A stretch of 64,000 bases of DNA from Vibrio cortegadensis (lineage in GTDB: Bacteria > Pseudomonadota > Gammaproteobacteria > Enterobacterales > Vibrionaceae): positions 1,054,001 through 1,118,000 of the forward strand of contig NZ_AP025473.1 in assembly GCF_024347395.1 (NCBI RefSeq), in the 5' to 3' direction. A program made the translations under genes and the position numbers. The stretch's first letter is position 1. Each line of letters opens with the position of its first letter. Positions 53,514-63,151 of the stretch are shown in pieces. The notes below the pieces were generated by a model. The model ran no database searches, was not told where the DNA came from, and was given only the letters and a program-made list of their open reading frames with translations.

Positions 53514-55799
53514 ATGGCAGAATTAAAGAAAAACATCTGGACTATGTATACCGTTGTTTTAATTGCGACCATGTTGTTATTCGGAATATTTTGCCATTCT
53601 CGTTACCAAGCAATAGAACAGCAAGCGACAAATGATCAAATATTACAGTTAGAACTTTTTGTTAATTCAACAAACTCACTTCTAAAAAGCCAAGAATCTT
53701 TATTAGAGCTTATCGGTCAGCAAATCATCTCCCAAAACGATTATACTCGCACTGCTGCTATACAAATTCGACCTATTTTAGACAAGTTACTCACATTACA
53801 TCCTGCTATAGAAGCATTTGGAATTACCAATACAGCGGGAACGTTCATTGCAGTTAGCTCAAACCTACAATTAGCTGCTATGCCTAATCTCATGGAACAT
53901 GAGACAAACCATGAAGATTTTATCAATGCACTTAACAGTGAGGCTATTGTTGTTGGGAAAACTTATGTTGTTCCCTCATTAGAAAAGCCTGTCATCCCCA
54001 TTCGCAAAGCATTACGAATGCCTTCTGGTGAGGTTAAAGCTGTGATGACCGCAGGGCTTAAGATCCAAAGTACAATGGTACTAAGTAACACAAGTCACCT
54101 GAATGCATCCAATTCACTACAATTAATACGTGAAGATTTGCACCCTCTTTTTGTCTCTGCTGATGGCTATGCTGAAAATTGGTACAAAACACCAATGTCT
54201 CTAGCTACCTATCAAACTGGTATTGCGAAAATCAATCAAAAATACGGTCTTTCAGAGGATGAAGTAAAAAAATCAGCGAAATCTTTCACCATAAGTAATG
54301 AACACTCTGGTAATAATTACCTTATATCTGTCCGGTTTATCCCTGAGTTTAATATTTGGGCAATGTCTCAAACGGATAGACAACTTTTAGACCAGCAGTT
54401 TTACTCTGAGTTTGTATTCTTATCTTCTGTATTTTTAATGATACAAATTTGTTTCTACACTCTCGTTCGATCTATCGCAAAAAATGACAGAAAAACACGT
54501 GAAAAGCTTCTGTATCAGGCAACTCACGATCATTTGACAGGATTGCCAAACCGTCCTTACCTTTCTGACTCTCTTAGTCAATGGCTAGATTTACCAAGCG
54601 AAACCTTCTATCTGCTCTACATCGATATCGATAATTTCAAAAGTGTTAACGAAGCTCACGGCCATACTTTTGGTGATAAGATTCTTATCGACATCTCTGA
54701 GCGTTTGAAAACATGTGTTACCCCTTCGGATATTTTAATCAGAAAAGTCAGTGATGAATTCATCGTCATGGTTAAAAAGCATAATGTTCAAGACCTACGA
54801 AAATTTGCCGACAATATACAAGACAAACTTTCTAAGCCTTACACCATAGATGGTAACCAATTTCTATTAGGCAGCAGTATTGGTATAGCAACTTACCCTG
54901 AACACGGTGGGAATTTAGATGAACTGCTAAGAGCCGCAGACATTTCTATGTTTCAGGCTAAAAAAGAACGTAACGCATCGATAATGTTCAACTCGGAAAT
55001 GCAAGCGCAACACCTTCAAACGATGGCAATTGAACAAAAACTAAGACTGGCCATTGAAAACCAAGAGCTATTCATGGTTTATCAGCCTCAATTTGATATG
55101 GAAGGCAACCTATACGGTGTTGAAGCTCTCGTTCGTTGGATTGACACAAAACTCGGATTCGTTCCACCGAACGTTTTCATTCCAATTGCTGAAAAATCTG
55201 GGTTAATGCCTAAATTAGGCAAGTTTATTATTGAACGAAGCCTGAGCGATATCAGCCAGTTACCACAAGCAATGTCCAATGATTTAAGGTTGTCACTCAA
55301 CATTTCAGAGAGACAATTCATGCAAGTTGATTTTGTTCCTCATCTCATGAAATCTTTGAGCTACTCAAAGTTCAATGCGAATAATTTGACCATTGAAATT
55401 ACAGAAAACCTATTTATTGAAGATCTCGATTATGTAAAACCGATTTGCGAGCAACTGCATCAATTAGGCATTAAGATTTCTCTCGATGATTTTGGTACTG
55501 GCTACTCTTCATTAAGTATGCTGAAAGCACTACCGATTGATGAATTGAAAGTCGATAAGAGTTTCATTGATAATATCCATAGTGATCACCAATCTTTGAC
55601 GATGGTAAAAAACATCATCGCAATTGGGAAAATATTTGAAATGGTCGTTCTCGCTGAAGGCGTTGAAACAAATGACCAAAAGAACGTACTAAGAGAGTGT
55701 CAGTGCGATTTACTACAAGGTTATCTCTACTCTAAACCAATCTCACCTGAAGAGCTTAAAGCATTTACCCTAGAAAAAATGAAACAAACTGCACTATAA
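53514..55799 (+). CDS. c-di-GMP phosphodiesterase, sensor-GGDEF(degenerate)-EAL
   Basis: 761 aa. One transmembrane helix at each end of an extracytoplasmic sensor (about 14-30 and 305-322), then GGDEF (about 340-495) and EAL (about 510-755). The GGDEF active-site motif is KVSDEF instead of GG[DE]EF, so cyclase activity is not expected. The EAL catalytic set is complete: EALVRW, NISERQF Asn, EITEN, DDFGTGYSS, KVDKSF, AEGVE and LLQGYLYSKP. Inferred phosphodiesterase with the GGDEF as a GTP-sensing or structural domain. Confidence 0.9.
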   Translation: MAELKKNIWTMYTVVLIATMLLFGIFCHSRYQAIEQQATNDQILQLELFVNSTNSLLKSQESLLELIGQQIISQNDYTRTAAIQIRPILDKLLTLHPAIEAFGITNTAGTFIAVSSNLQLAAMPNLMEHETNHEDFINALNSEAIVVGKTYVVPSLEKPVIPIRKALRMPSGEVKAVMTAGLKIQSTMVLSNTSHLNASNSLQLIREDLHPLFVSADGYAENWYKTPMSLATYQTGIAKINQKYGLSEDEVKKSAKSFTISNEHSGNNYLISVRFIPEFNIWAMSQTDRQLLDQQFYSEFVFLSSVFLMIQICFYTLVRSIAKNDRKTREKLLYQATHDHLTGLPNRPYLSDSLSQWLDLPSETFYLLYIDIDNFKSVNEAHGHTFGDKILIDISERLKTCVTPSDILIRKVSDEFIVMVKKHNVQDLRKFADNIQDKLSKPYTIDGNQFLLGSSIGIATYPEHGGNLDELLRAADISMFQAKKERNASIMFNSEMQAQHLQTMAIEQKLRLAIENQELFMVYQPQFDMEGNLYGVEALVRWIDTKLGFVPPNVFIPIAEKSGLMPKLGKFIIERSLSDISQLPQAMSNDLRLSLNISERQFMQVDFVPHLMKSLSYSKFNANNLTIEITENLFIEDLDYVKPICEQLHQLGIKISLDDFGTGYSSLSMLKALPIDELKVDKSFIDNIHSDHQSLTMVKNIIAIGKIFEMVVLAEGVETNDQKNVLRECQCDLLQGYLYSKPISPEELKAFTLEKMKQTAL

Positions 55800-55805
55800 A
55801 ATAAT

Positions 55806-55829
55806 GGGAATGATATCGATATCATTCCC
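55806..55829. terminator. Perfect 24-nt palindrome, likely bidirectional terminator
   Basis: GGGAATGATATC (55806-55817) directly followed by GATATCATTCCC (55818-55829), then TTCTCTCTT. 6 nt past the EAL stop, between convergent genes. Confidence 0.6.
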
Positions 55830-55959
55830 TTCTCTCTTAAATGGTGGTTTGATTCATTCTATTGAGCCGCTTTCCTAACGCTTAAAATGATCATGCTCTT
55901 GTATACTTCATAGTTTTGGGTTTAAGAAACATATCTAGGCTCCTGAGCATTTCAGCACG

Positions 55960-56961
55960 TTACGATTCAGATCTTTTGCTCTCTTTCATCTGCTCATCTA
56001 AATTCAATACGGTCAAAGCATTACTTACGCTAGTTGCAATCACATCAATAACGCCACTTCTCAACGCACCAAGTAGCGCTAATGGTTTACTATTTTCTGC
56101 CACAATCGCAATCACTTCCGAGATTGGTCGAAACTCTTCAATACTCAACCCAATAACACGATCACTCATGACCGTATTCGCGGCATTGCCATCAATATTG
56201 AAAAAATCGTGCCCTGCAAAATCACCTACAACTCCTTGTTGCAAGCGCGACTGCACCACTTCATCTGGTGTAAACCAGCCGAGATCAACCATGTAGCTAT
56301 TTTCACTCATGTCACCAATACCAACTAATGCAACATCCGCTTTACGAGCTAAATCTAAAGTCTGCTTAACCGTTCCATTTTGCATGAAGGCCATTTTCTG
56401 ATCTTTATTCTCCGCATAAGCAGGTGCATAAAGTGTTTCAGATGTACCCCCATATTTTTTCGCTAGTTGTCGGCAGATATGATCAGCGTTGAACATTCCG
56501 CCCCGCGGGTGAATACCTCCGATACCACATACGAATTTACAATCCCGCGGTGTTATTACCCCTATATGGTGAGCAACCGATGAAACATTTCTGCCTTGCC
56601 CTACCGTTACCACCATTCCGTTTTTTAACGTGCTAGTCAGGTAGTTTGACACCAAACCTGACACTTGGAGACGCTGCTGCTCTTCATTAGGTTGGTCTAA
56701 TGCGATAAGCGCTCTTTTAACACCAAATCGCTCAACTAGCCTTTGCTCGATTTTGGCACTAAATACAGGGTGATATTTTACCGTAATTTCAACGATCCCT
56801 TCATCTCTAGCTTGTTTAAGCATACGCCCAACTTTAGCTCTTGAAATCGAGAATTTTTTTGAAATCTCTTCTTGAGTGGCACCGTCTTGATAGTAAGCTA
56901 CGGAGATCTCAGTAAGGAGATCGGTATTATCTAAAGAAACATCTTGGCTATTATTACTCAT
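55960..56961 (-). CDS. SorC/DeoR-type sugar-binding transcriptional regulator
   Basis: 333 aa from ATG 56961 (a TTG at 56967 opens the frame earlier). N-terminal HTH 'SVAYYQDGATQEEISKKFSISRAKVGRMLKQARDEGIVEI' (about 15-54; helix pair typical of SorC) and the C-terminal sugar-phosphate-binding domain with 'VTVGQGRNVSSVAHH', GIGGIHPRGGMFNADHICRQLA and 'GIGDMSENSYMVDLGWFT'. Divergent from tal-tkt, with repeats in the gap, so I infer control of transaldolase/transketolase by a phosphorylated sugar. Confidence 0.85.
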   Translation of the reverse strand: MSNNSQDVSLDNTDLLTEISVAYYQDGATQEEISKKFSISRAKVGRMLKQARDEGIVEITVKYHPVFSAKIEQRLVERFGVKRALIALDQPNEEQQRLQVSGLVSNYLTSTLKNGMVVTVGQGRNVSSVAHHIGVITPRDCKFVCGIGGIHPRGGMFNADHICRQLAKKYGGTSETLYAPAYAENKDQKMAFMQNGTVKQTLDLARKADVALVGIGDMSENSYMVDLGWFTPDEVVQSRLQQGVVGDFAGHDFFNIDGNAANTVMSDRVIGLSIEEFRPISEVIAIVAENSKPLALLGALRSGVIDVIATSVSNALTVLNLDEQMKESKRSES

Positions 56962-57108
56962 ATCCAATTCTCATAAATATTAAAAATGACATACCCAATC
57001 ACTATCTTTTTAATGTGTAATTTATAAAAAATAGCATTTGGGTATGGCTTAAAGGTGTTCATATGCTCAGGGGGTAATCATATGTCAACACATTATGGGA
57101 ATGCAACA

Positions 57109-57189
57109 TTTGCCCATAGCCATTACAAATACTCAAACAAATTCTACAGGTTCTTGGTTGCCATGCAGCCCTTACAAATACTGGGCAAA
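57109..57189. promoter_or_regulatory. Repeats between the SorC gene and tal (operator candidates)
   Basis: TTACAAATACT occurs twice (57123-57133, 57172-57182), 49 bp apart. TTTGCCCA (57109-57116) and TGGGCAAA (57182-57189) form an inverted repeat around them. They sit in the 525-nt divergent gap (56962-57486), which otherwise holds no gene. Confidence 0.5.
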
Positions 57190-57263
57190 CGTTTATCTGA
57201 GTTGAGCCATGTGAGAGCGATTAAAAATACTTGATTTAAGTCATCATATGTTAGATTCAGTAA

Positions 57264-57291
57264 TTGACTTTATCTCCAGATAAGATAAATA
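57264..57291 (+). promoter_or_regulatory. Candidate tal promoter with palindromic spacer
   Basis: TTGACT (57264-57269) as a -35; AT-rich TAAATA at 57286-57291 as a -10, spacer 16 bp. The spacer contains the palindrome TTATCT-CC-AGATAA, where a regulator could block polymerase. About 190 nt before the tal start, so a long leader would result. Low confidence. Confidence 0.35.
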
Positions 57292-57486
57292 TGGACACAT
57301 CATTTACTCAGTGTTCGAACAAATGCTCAGCGCAATTGTTTAAACCGAAAAATTTTCAAGTTTATTGATGATTCTCTATTAAGCTTAACGAAACTTGAGC
57401 TTTATAAATCAACAATTAACTCGCTTTCAAATGCCCTGTTCACTTTACAGTAAAGTGACTAAGCCCAGAGAAATAGGATGATCAAC

Positions 57487-58437
57487 ATGAGCAATAAATT
57501 AGAGCAACTTCGTAAACTAACCACTGTTGTAGCTGACACTGGTGATATCGAAGCAATTAGCAAATACACTCCAGAAGATGCAACAACTAACCCTTCTCTA
57601 ATTCTTAAAGCGGCTCAAATTGAAGAGTATGCACCTCTAATCGACGCTTCTATTGAATACGCTAAAGCTCAAAGCTCAGATAAAGCACAACAAGTTCAAG
57701 ATACTTGTGACATGCTTGCTGTAAACATCGGTAAAGAAATTCTTAAAGTTGTTCCAGGTCGTATCTCTACAGAAGTTGACGCACGTCTTTCTTACGATAT
57801 GGAAGGCAGTGTTGCTAAAGCTCGTCAGCTTATCAAAATGTACAACGACGCTGGTATCACTAACGATCGCATTCTTATCAAACTGGCTTCTACTTGGGAA
57901 GGCATCCGTGCTGCTGAAATCCTAGAGAAAGAAGGCATCAACTGTAACCTAACGCTACTTTTCTCTTTCGCTCAAGCTCGTGCTTGTGCAGAAGCTGGCG
58001 TATTCCTAATCTCTCCTTTCGTTGGCCGCATCATGGACTGGTACAAAGCGAAAGAAGGTCGTGACTTTGAAGCTCAAGAAGATCCAGGTGTTGTTTCTGT
58101 TGCTGGTATCTACAACTACTACAAAGAACATGGTTACAAAACTGTTGTTATGGGCGCAAGCTTCCGTAACATCGGCGAAATCCTTGAACTTGCTGGTTGT
58201 GACCGCCTAACAATCGCTCCTCAACTTCTTGCTGACCTAGAAGCTGCTGAAGGCGAAGTTGTAGAGAAACTAATTGACTCTAACGGTAATAAAGAGCGTC
58301 CAGCAGCAATGACTCACGCTGAATTCCTATGGGATCACAACCAAGACCCAATGGCAGTTGAGAAACTAGCTGAAGGTATCCGCAACTTCGCAGTAGACCA
58401 AGGTAAACTGGAAGTAATGATTGAAGCTAAGCTTTAA
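57487..58437 (+). CDS. tal: Transaldolase
   Basis: 316 aa from ATG 57487, with AGGATG 8 nt upstream; an in-frame ATG at 57478 is inside that ribosome-binding site. Transfers dihydroxyacetone between sugar phosphates in the non-oxidative pentose phosphate pathway. 'DATTNPSLILKAA' (substrate Asn and Thr), the Schiff-base Lys in ILIKLASTWEGIRAAE (about 131-133) and 'CNLTLLFSFAQARACAEAGV' are present. Codon use is strongly biased to the highly expressed set (CTA/CGT/GGT/GAA). Followed 72 nt later by tkt. Confidence 0.97.
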   Translation: MSNKLEQLRKLTTVVADTGDIEAISKYTPEDATTNPSLILKAAQIEEYAPLIDASIEYAKAQSSDKAQQVQDTCDMLAVNIGKEILKVVPGRISTEVDARLSYDMEGSVAKARQLIKMYNDAGITNDRILIKLASTWEGIRAAEILEKEGINCNLTLLFSFAQARACAEAGVFLISPFVGRIMDWYKAKEGRDFEAQEDPGVVSVAGIYNYYKEHGYKTVVMGASFRNIGEILELAGCDRLTIAPQLLADLEAAEGEVVEKLIDSNGNKERPAAMTHAEFLWDHNQDPMAVEKLAEGIRNFAVDQGKLEVMIEAKL

Positions 58438-58509
58438 TCTTAAAGAATTCAAATGAGAGGAGCAGTTTTGTTCCTCTTTCTTTTACAAACTTAAATTTTC
58501 GGATGTACT

Positions 58510-60504
58510 ATGAACCGTAAACCTCTAGCTAACGCTATTCGTGCTCTAAGCATGGACGGTGTACAACAAGCAAACTCTGGCCACCCAGGCGCTCCTATGG
58601 GTATGGCTGATATCGCTGAAGTTCTTTGGCGCTCTCACCTAAACCACAACCCAGCAAACCCAGAGTGGGCAGATCGCGACCGTTTTATTCTTTCTAACGG
58701 CCACGGTTCAATGCTTATTTACTCTCTACTTCACCTTGCTGGTTACGAGTTATCGATTGAAGATCTTAAAAACTTCCGTCAACTACACTCTAAAACTCCA
58801 GGTCACCCAGAGTACGGTTACGCTCCAGGTATCGAAACAACAACGGGTCCTCTAGGCCAAGGCATTACTAATGCTGTTGGTATGGCAATGGCTGAAAAAG
58901 CACTTGCTGCACAGTTCAACAAAGAAGGTCACGACATCGTTGATCACTTCACTTATGCATTCATGGGTGATGGCTGTCTGATGGAAGGTATCTCACACGA
59001 AGCATGTTCTCTAGCAGGCACGCTTGGTCTTGGTAAGCTTGTTGCTTTCTGGGATGACAACGGTATCTCTATCGATGGTGAAGTTGAAGGTTGGTTCTCT
59101 GACGATACACCTAAACGTTTTGAAGCATACGGCTGGCATGTAATCCCAGCAGTAGATGGCCACGATTCAGACGCAATCAATGCCGCTATCGAAGCAGCAA
59201 AAGCAGAAACAGGTCGTCCTACTCTAATTTGTACTAAAACTATCATCGGTTTTGGTTCTCCAAATAAAGCAGGCACACACGACTGTCACGGCGCACCACT
59301 TGGCCACGACGAAATTAAAGCAGCAAAAACACAACTTGGTTGGGAGCACGATTCTTTTGAAATTCCGTCGGAAATTTACGCAGAGTGGGATGCGAAAGAA
59401 GCAGGCGCAACTAAGGAAGCAGCGTGGAACGAGAAATTTGCAGCTTATGAAGCAGCACACCCTGAGCTGGCAGCTGAATTCAAACGCCGCGTAAACGGTG
59501 ACCTTCCTGCTGAATGGGAAGAGAAAGCATCTGCAATCATTGCTGATCTTCAAGCTAATCCAGCAAACATCGCTTCACGTAAAGCATCTCAAAATGCTCT
59601 AGAAGCGTTTGGTGCAATGCTACCTGAATTCATGGGCGGCTCTGCTGACCTTGCGCCTTCTAACTTGACTATGTGGTCTGGTTCTAAGTCGCTAACAACT
59701 GAAGATTTCGCAGGTAACTACATCCATTACGGTGTACGTGAATTCGGTATGACAGCAATCATGAACGGTATTGCTCTGCACGGTGGTTTCGTACCATACG
59801 GCGCAACATTCCTAATGTTCATGGAATACGCTCGTAACGCAATGCGTATGGCTGCTCTGATGAAAATTCAGAACATCCAAGTATACACACACGATTCAAT
59901 CGGCCTAGGTGAAGATGGTCCAACTCACCAACCTGTTGAGCAAGTTGCTTCTCTACGTCTAACTCCAAACATGAGCACATGGCGCCCATGTGACCAAGTT
60001 GAGTCAGCGGTAGCTTGGAAACTAGCAATCGAACGTAAAGATGGTCCAACAGCACTTATCTTCTCTCGTCAAAACCTTGCACAACAAGATCGTGACGCAG
60101 AACAACTAGCAAACATCGCTAAGGGTGGTTACATCCTGAAAGATTGTGCAGGTAAACCAGAACTTATTCTTATCGCAACAGGTTCTGAAGTTGAACTTGC
60201 AACTGAAGCTTACGCTCAGTTAACTGCTGAAGGCAAAAATGTTCGCGTTGTTTCAATGCCAGCAACTGATGCATTTGACAAGCAAGATGAAGCTTACCGT
60301 GAATCAGTACTTCCTTCAGACGTAATTGCTCGTATCGCTATCGAAGCGGGCATTGCTGATTTCTGGTACAAATACGTTGGTTTCGGTGGCAAGATCATCG
60401 GCATGACAACGTTCGGCGAATCTGCACCTGCTGACCAGCTGTTCAAAATGTTTGGTTTCACTACTGAAAACGTAGTAAACACAGCAAAAGAGCTACTAGC
60501 TTAA
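58510..60504 (+). CDS. tkt: Transketolase
   Basis: 664 aa; TPP-dependent two-carbon transfer in the pentose phosphate pathway. TPP motif GDGCLMEGISHEACSLAGTLGLGKLVAFWDDN (given as location, about 155-186; Gly-Asp-Gly ... Asn), catalytic His in 'NSGHPGAPMGMA' (His26) and 'GEDGPTHQPVEQ' in the pyrimidine domain. The same high codon bias as tal shows joint high expression; the two form an operon. A terminator follows. Confidence 0.97.
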   Translation: MNRKPLANAIRALSMDGVQQANSGHPGAPMGMADIAEVLWRSHLNHNPANPEWADRDRFILSNGHGSMLIYSLLHLAGYELSIEDLKNFRQLHSKTPGHPEYGYAPGIETTTGPLGQGITNAVGMAMAEKALAAQFNKEGHDIVDHFTYAFMGDGCLMEGISHEACSLAGTLGLGKLVAFWDDNGISIDGEVEGWFSDDTPKRFEAYGWHVIPAVDGHDSDAINAAIEAAKAETGRPTLICTKTIIGFGSPNKAGTHDCHGAPLGHDEIKAAKTQLGWEHDSFEIPSEIYAEWDAKEAGATKEAAWNEKFAAYEAAHPELAAEFKRRVNGDLPAEWEEKASAIIADLQANPANIASRKASQNALEAFGAMLPEFMGGSADLAPSNLTMWSGSKSLTTEDFAGNYIHYGVREFGMTAIMNGIALHGGFVPYGATFLMFMEYARNAMRMAALMKIQNIQVYTHDSIGLGEDGPTHQPVEQVASLRLTPNMSTWRPCDQVESAVAWKLAIERKDGPTALIFSRQNLAQQDRDAEQLANIAKGGYILKDCAGKPELILIATGSEVELATEAYAQLTAEGKNVRVVSMPATDAFDKQDEAYRESVLPSDVIARIAIEAGIADFWYKYVGFGGKIIGMTTFGESAPADQLFKMFGFTTENVVNTAKELLA

Positions 60505-60546
60505 CTCTAATTGTGGCTTAATTAGCAAAGCTGAATAAGCATCATC

Positions 60547-60580
60547 AAATCCCTACATTGAAAAATGTGGGGATTTTTTA
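60547..60580 (+). terminator. Intrinsic terminator of tal-tkt
   Basis: AAATCCCTACATT (60547-60559) / AATGTGGGGATTT (60564-60576) with one G-U pair, then U run (60574-60579). Confidence 0.88.
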
Positions 60581-60699
60581 TATCGAGAGCACAGCATTTT
60601 CTCCTTATTTCAGGGTCTATAGGCACATGATAAGCATGACATTAGATCTTATGATGTTATCATTTTATTAATAAATATAATTTAGGTGTAGGACACGGA

Positions 60700-61668
60700 A
60701 TGCACACTCTTAAACGGTTTTTCTATGAGCTAGCGAAAGAAATACGTGATGTAATTTATACTCTTTCTAAAATAATGATCCCAATTATAATAATTATTAA
60801 GATCATCGAAGAGTGTGGTGGCATCATCATATTGAGCGACTTACTGGGTCCTCTGATGAATAACGTTGGGCTGCCAAGCGAGATGGGCCTCGTTTGGGCG
60901 ACGACACTGCTTACGAATATTTATGCAGGTCTTATTATTCTAGTGAACCTTGATATTCCACTGACTGTGGCACAAAGTTCAATTCTTGGAAGCATGCTTC
61001 TTCTCTCCCACTCCCTTCCCATTGAGGGGGCTATTGCTAAAAAAGCAGGGGTCAATTTATGGGTAACGCTAACCATTCGAATTGGTGGTAGCTTATTTTT
61101 AGCTTGGCTACTTCACCTCACTTATGATGCAACTGGCGCGTTATCTCAACCCGCTCAAATATTATGGAAGCCTGACATTAACCCCGATACCAGTTATCTC
61201 GCATGGAGTATTGATCAAGCCAAGAACTTATTGATGGTTTATGTCGTAATAGCCGCACTTCTTTTCAGTTTGAAAATTCTCAAGTTGCTTGGCATTGAAA
61301 AAGTCATGGCACTTCTATTAAAACCATTTTTACGTATTTTAGGTATCAGCAAAGAAGCGACAAACTTAACCATTATTGGCATCACGTTAGGGCTTTCATT
61401 CGGTGGTGGCTTGTTGATTAATGAAGCTCAGAAAGGTCATATAAAAGCGAGAGATGTATTTACTTCAATCATGCTGTTGAACCTTTTACACAGCTTGATC
61501 GAAGATACGCTGGTCGTTCTATTGATCGGAGCCGATTTCAATACAATTTTCTGGGGACGAATCGTTTTCGCAATCAGTATTATCGCTGTAGTTGCCGCCA
61601 TTGTGCGCAGACTCAATAGCGGTTTCTGTGAACGGTATTTTTACAAAAGTGTTGTACCTAACACTTAG
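60700..61668 (+). CDS. Nucleoside-recognition (Gate) domain membrane protein
   Basis: 322 aa with about eight hydrophobic segments, in two copies of the Gate-type domain (SpmA/SpmB and nucleoside-transporter related, PF07670): 'IMIPIIIIIKIIEECGGII' and 'ILKLLGIEKVMALLLKPFLRILGI' then 'GISKEATNLTIIGITLGLSFGGGLLINEAQKG'. The substrate is unknown. GGACACGG before ATG 60700 serves as a ribosome-binding site. Single gene with its own terminator. Confidence 0.8.
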   Translation: MHTLKRFFYELAKEIRDVIYTLSKIMIPIIIIIKIIEECGGIIILSDLLGPLMNNVGLPSEMGLVWATTLLTNIYAGLIILVNLDIPLTVAQSSILGSMLLLSHSLPIEGAIAKKAGVNLWVTLTIRIGGSLFLAWLLHLTYDATGALSQPAQILWKPDINPDTSYLAWSIDQAKNLLMVYVVIAALLFSLKILKLLGIEKVMALLLKPFLRILGISKEATNLTIIGITLGLSFGGGLLINEAQKGHIKARDVFTSIMLLNLLHSLIEDTLVVLLIGADFNTIFWGRIVFAISIIAVVAAIVRRLNSGFCERYFYKSVVPNT

Positions 61669-61714
61669 CACTAAACGCTTACAGACCTTATCGTTTGATT
61701 TCTGATAATTCTCG

Positions 61715-61749
61715 AAACCAAAAGAGTCATGCCACGGCTCTTTTGGTTT
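61715..61749. terminator. Terminator between the Gate-domain gene and the MFS gene
   Basis: AAACCAAAAGAG (61715-61726) / CTCTTTTGGTTT (61738-61749), 12-bp stem and 11-nt loop. Can serve both convergent genes. Confidence 0.8.
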
Positions 61750-61774
61750 ATGTGTTTGAAACACTCTCTTTGTG

Positions 61775-62950
61775 CTATCCCGCAATCTCCTTTTTAATAT
61801 GGTGCTTTGTATTAACAACAAAAATGGCAATCACGGCAAATACAAAGGGCAATACGTATAAGTTTAAGTTTTGCCAACCGACTGTCGATTCCAACCAACC
61901 ACTTAATAGTGCCGTAACCGTTACGCAGCTGAATACAAAGAATTCATTGAACGCTTGAGCTTTTGCCTTATTTTGCTCTTTATAGGATTGGCTAAATAAC
62001 CCTGTTGCGGAGATAAACATAAAATTCCAGCCAACACCAAGTAATACCAGCGCTAATCTAAAGTGCCAAATAGATTGTCCATGTAGATTGATCGCGATAC
62101 AGCCTATAAAGAGCATACCGCCTATCAGGATCATTAGTCGTGGACCATATCGCTCAACTAACTTCCCTGTAAAAAAGGCAGGAACAAACATACCAAGCAC
62201 ATGCCATTCAATTACTCCTGCAGCCTTGGTGAAATTAAACCCACAACCGATCATCGCTAAAGGTGTTGCTGTCATCAAAATATTCATCACAGCATACGCG
62301 ACCATTGCAGCAAAAACGGCCACCATAAAATTCGGCTGAGTGATGATATCTTTTAAGGGTTCTGACCGAATCGATTGGCTTCTCTCTGCTGGCTTGGGAA
62401 ATTGAATGGTTTGGAGTAAGAGTAATGCTAAAAAATTCAAAACGATCAATGACGCAAATGCGCCAACATATAATCCATCAGACGACCATTGTTGGGAATA
62501 GATCGCGAGGTTAGGACCTAACACTGCTGCCAATACACCACCAGCCATAGAAATTGATATGGCCCGATGCCGAGCATGCGCATCACACACTTCTATCGCA
62601 GCAAAACGGTACAAAGTGCCAAAACCGATGCCAACGCCGAGCAAAAATGTTCCGACACAAAAAATCCAAAATAAATGGTGGTACAAAGAGAATGTCGCCA
62701 GAGACGCTCCTAAAATACCAACGAGATTACCGATACTAAAACCACGCTTTCTTCCCAACTTACCCATAATCATTGATGCTGGAATCGTTGCAGACATCAA
62801 GCCAAGAAATTGCAACGCAACAGGTAGAGTAATCATGCTTGGCGAGGGTGCGATTTGCTGCCCAATAAGACCAATCACCGAGATCAATAAAATATTGCCT
62901 GTCATTAATAGAGCTTGACAAAGTGACAATAGCCACACGTTTCGATTCAT
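61775..62950 (-). CDS. MFS transporter
   Basis: 391 aa, 12 predicted helices. The MFS loop-2/3 motif appears as 'MGKLGRKRGFSIG' (about 62-74), and the TM4-5 region has 'GVGIGFGTLYRFAAIEVCDAHARHRAISIS'. The sequence resembles the arabinose-efflux/YajR-like drug:proton group, but the substrate is not known. ATG 62950 has an AAGG-type ribosome-binding site about 10 nt upstream. Apparently alone. Confidence 0.85.
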   Translation of the reverse strand: MNRNVWLLSLCQALLMTGNILLISVIGLIGQQIAPSPSMITLPVALQFLGLMSATIPASMIMGKLGRKRGFSIGNLVGILGASLATFSLYHHLFWIFCVGTFLLGVGIGFGTLYRFAAIEVCDAHARHRAISISMAGGVLAAVLGPNLAIYSQQWSSDGLYVGAFASLIVLNFLALLLLQTIQFPKPAERSQSIRSEPLKDIITQPNFMVAVFAAMVAYAVMNILMTATPLAMIGCGFNFTKAAGVIEWHVLGMFVPAFFTGKLVERYGPRLMILIGGMLFIGCIAINLHGQSIWHFRLALVLLGVGWNFMFISATGLFSQSYKEQNKAKAQAFNEFFVFSCVTVTALLSGWLESTVGWQNLNLYVLPFVFAVIAIFVVNTKHHIKKEIAG

Positions 62951-63076
62951 TTATGCCGTATCCTTACCTTCAATAATTCGCCTTTAAAAGCCATAAGCAC
63001 CATGCTGACGGAGTTATCATTAGATGTCGACATAAATTGTTACTAATATGTTTCTTTATGGAAGGTTTTTAACAGG

Positions 63077-63130
63077 CAAAAAAAGCCCCGCCATTTCAGA
63101 AATCAAATTCACTGAAAATAAAACAGGGCC
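63077..63130 (-). terminator. Terminator of the GNAT gene
   Basis: Long minus-strand stem (GCCCTG ... CTGAAATGGCGGGGC region) followed by seven U (plus-strand A run 63078-63084). 22 nt past the GNAT stop at 63152. Confidence 0.7.
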
Positions 63131-63151
63131 TGCGACGCATGTAGAATAATG

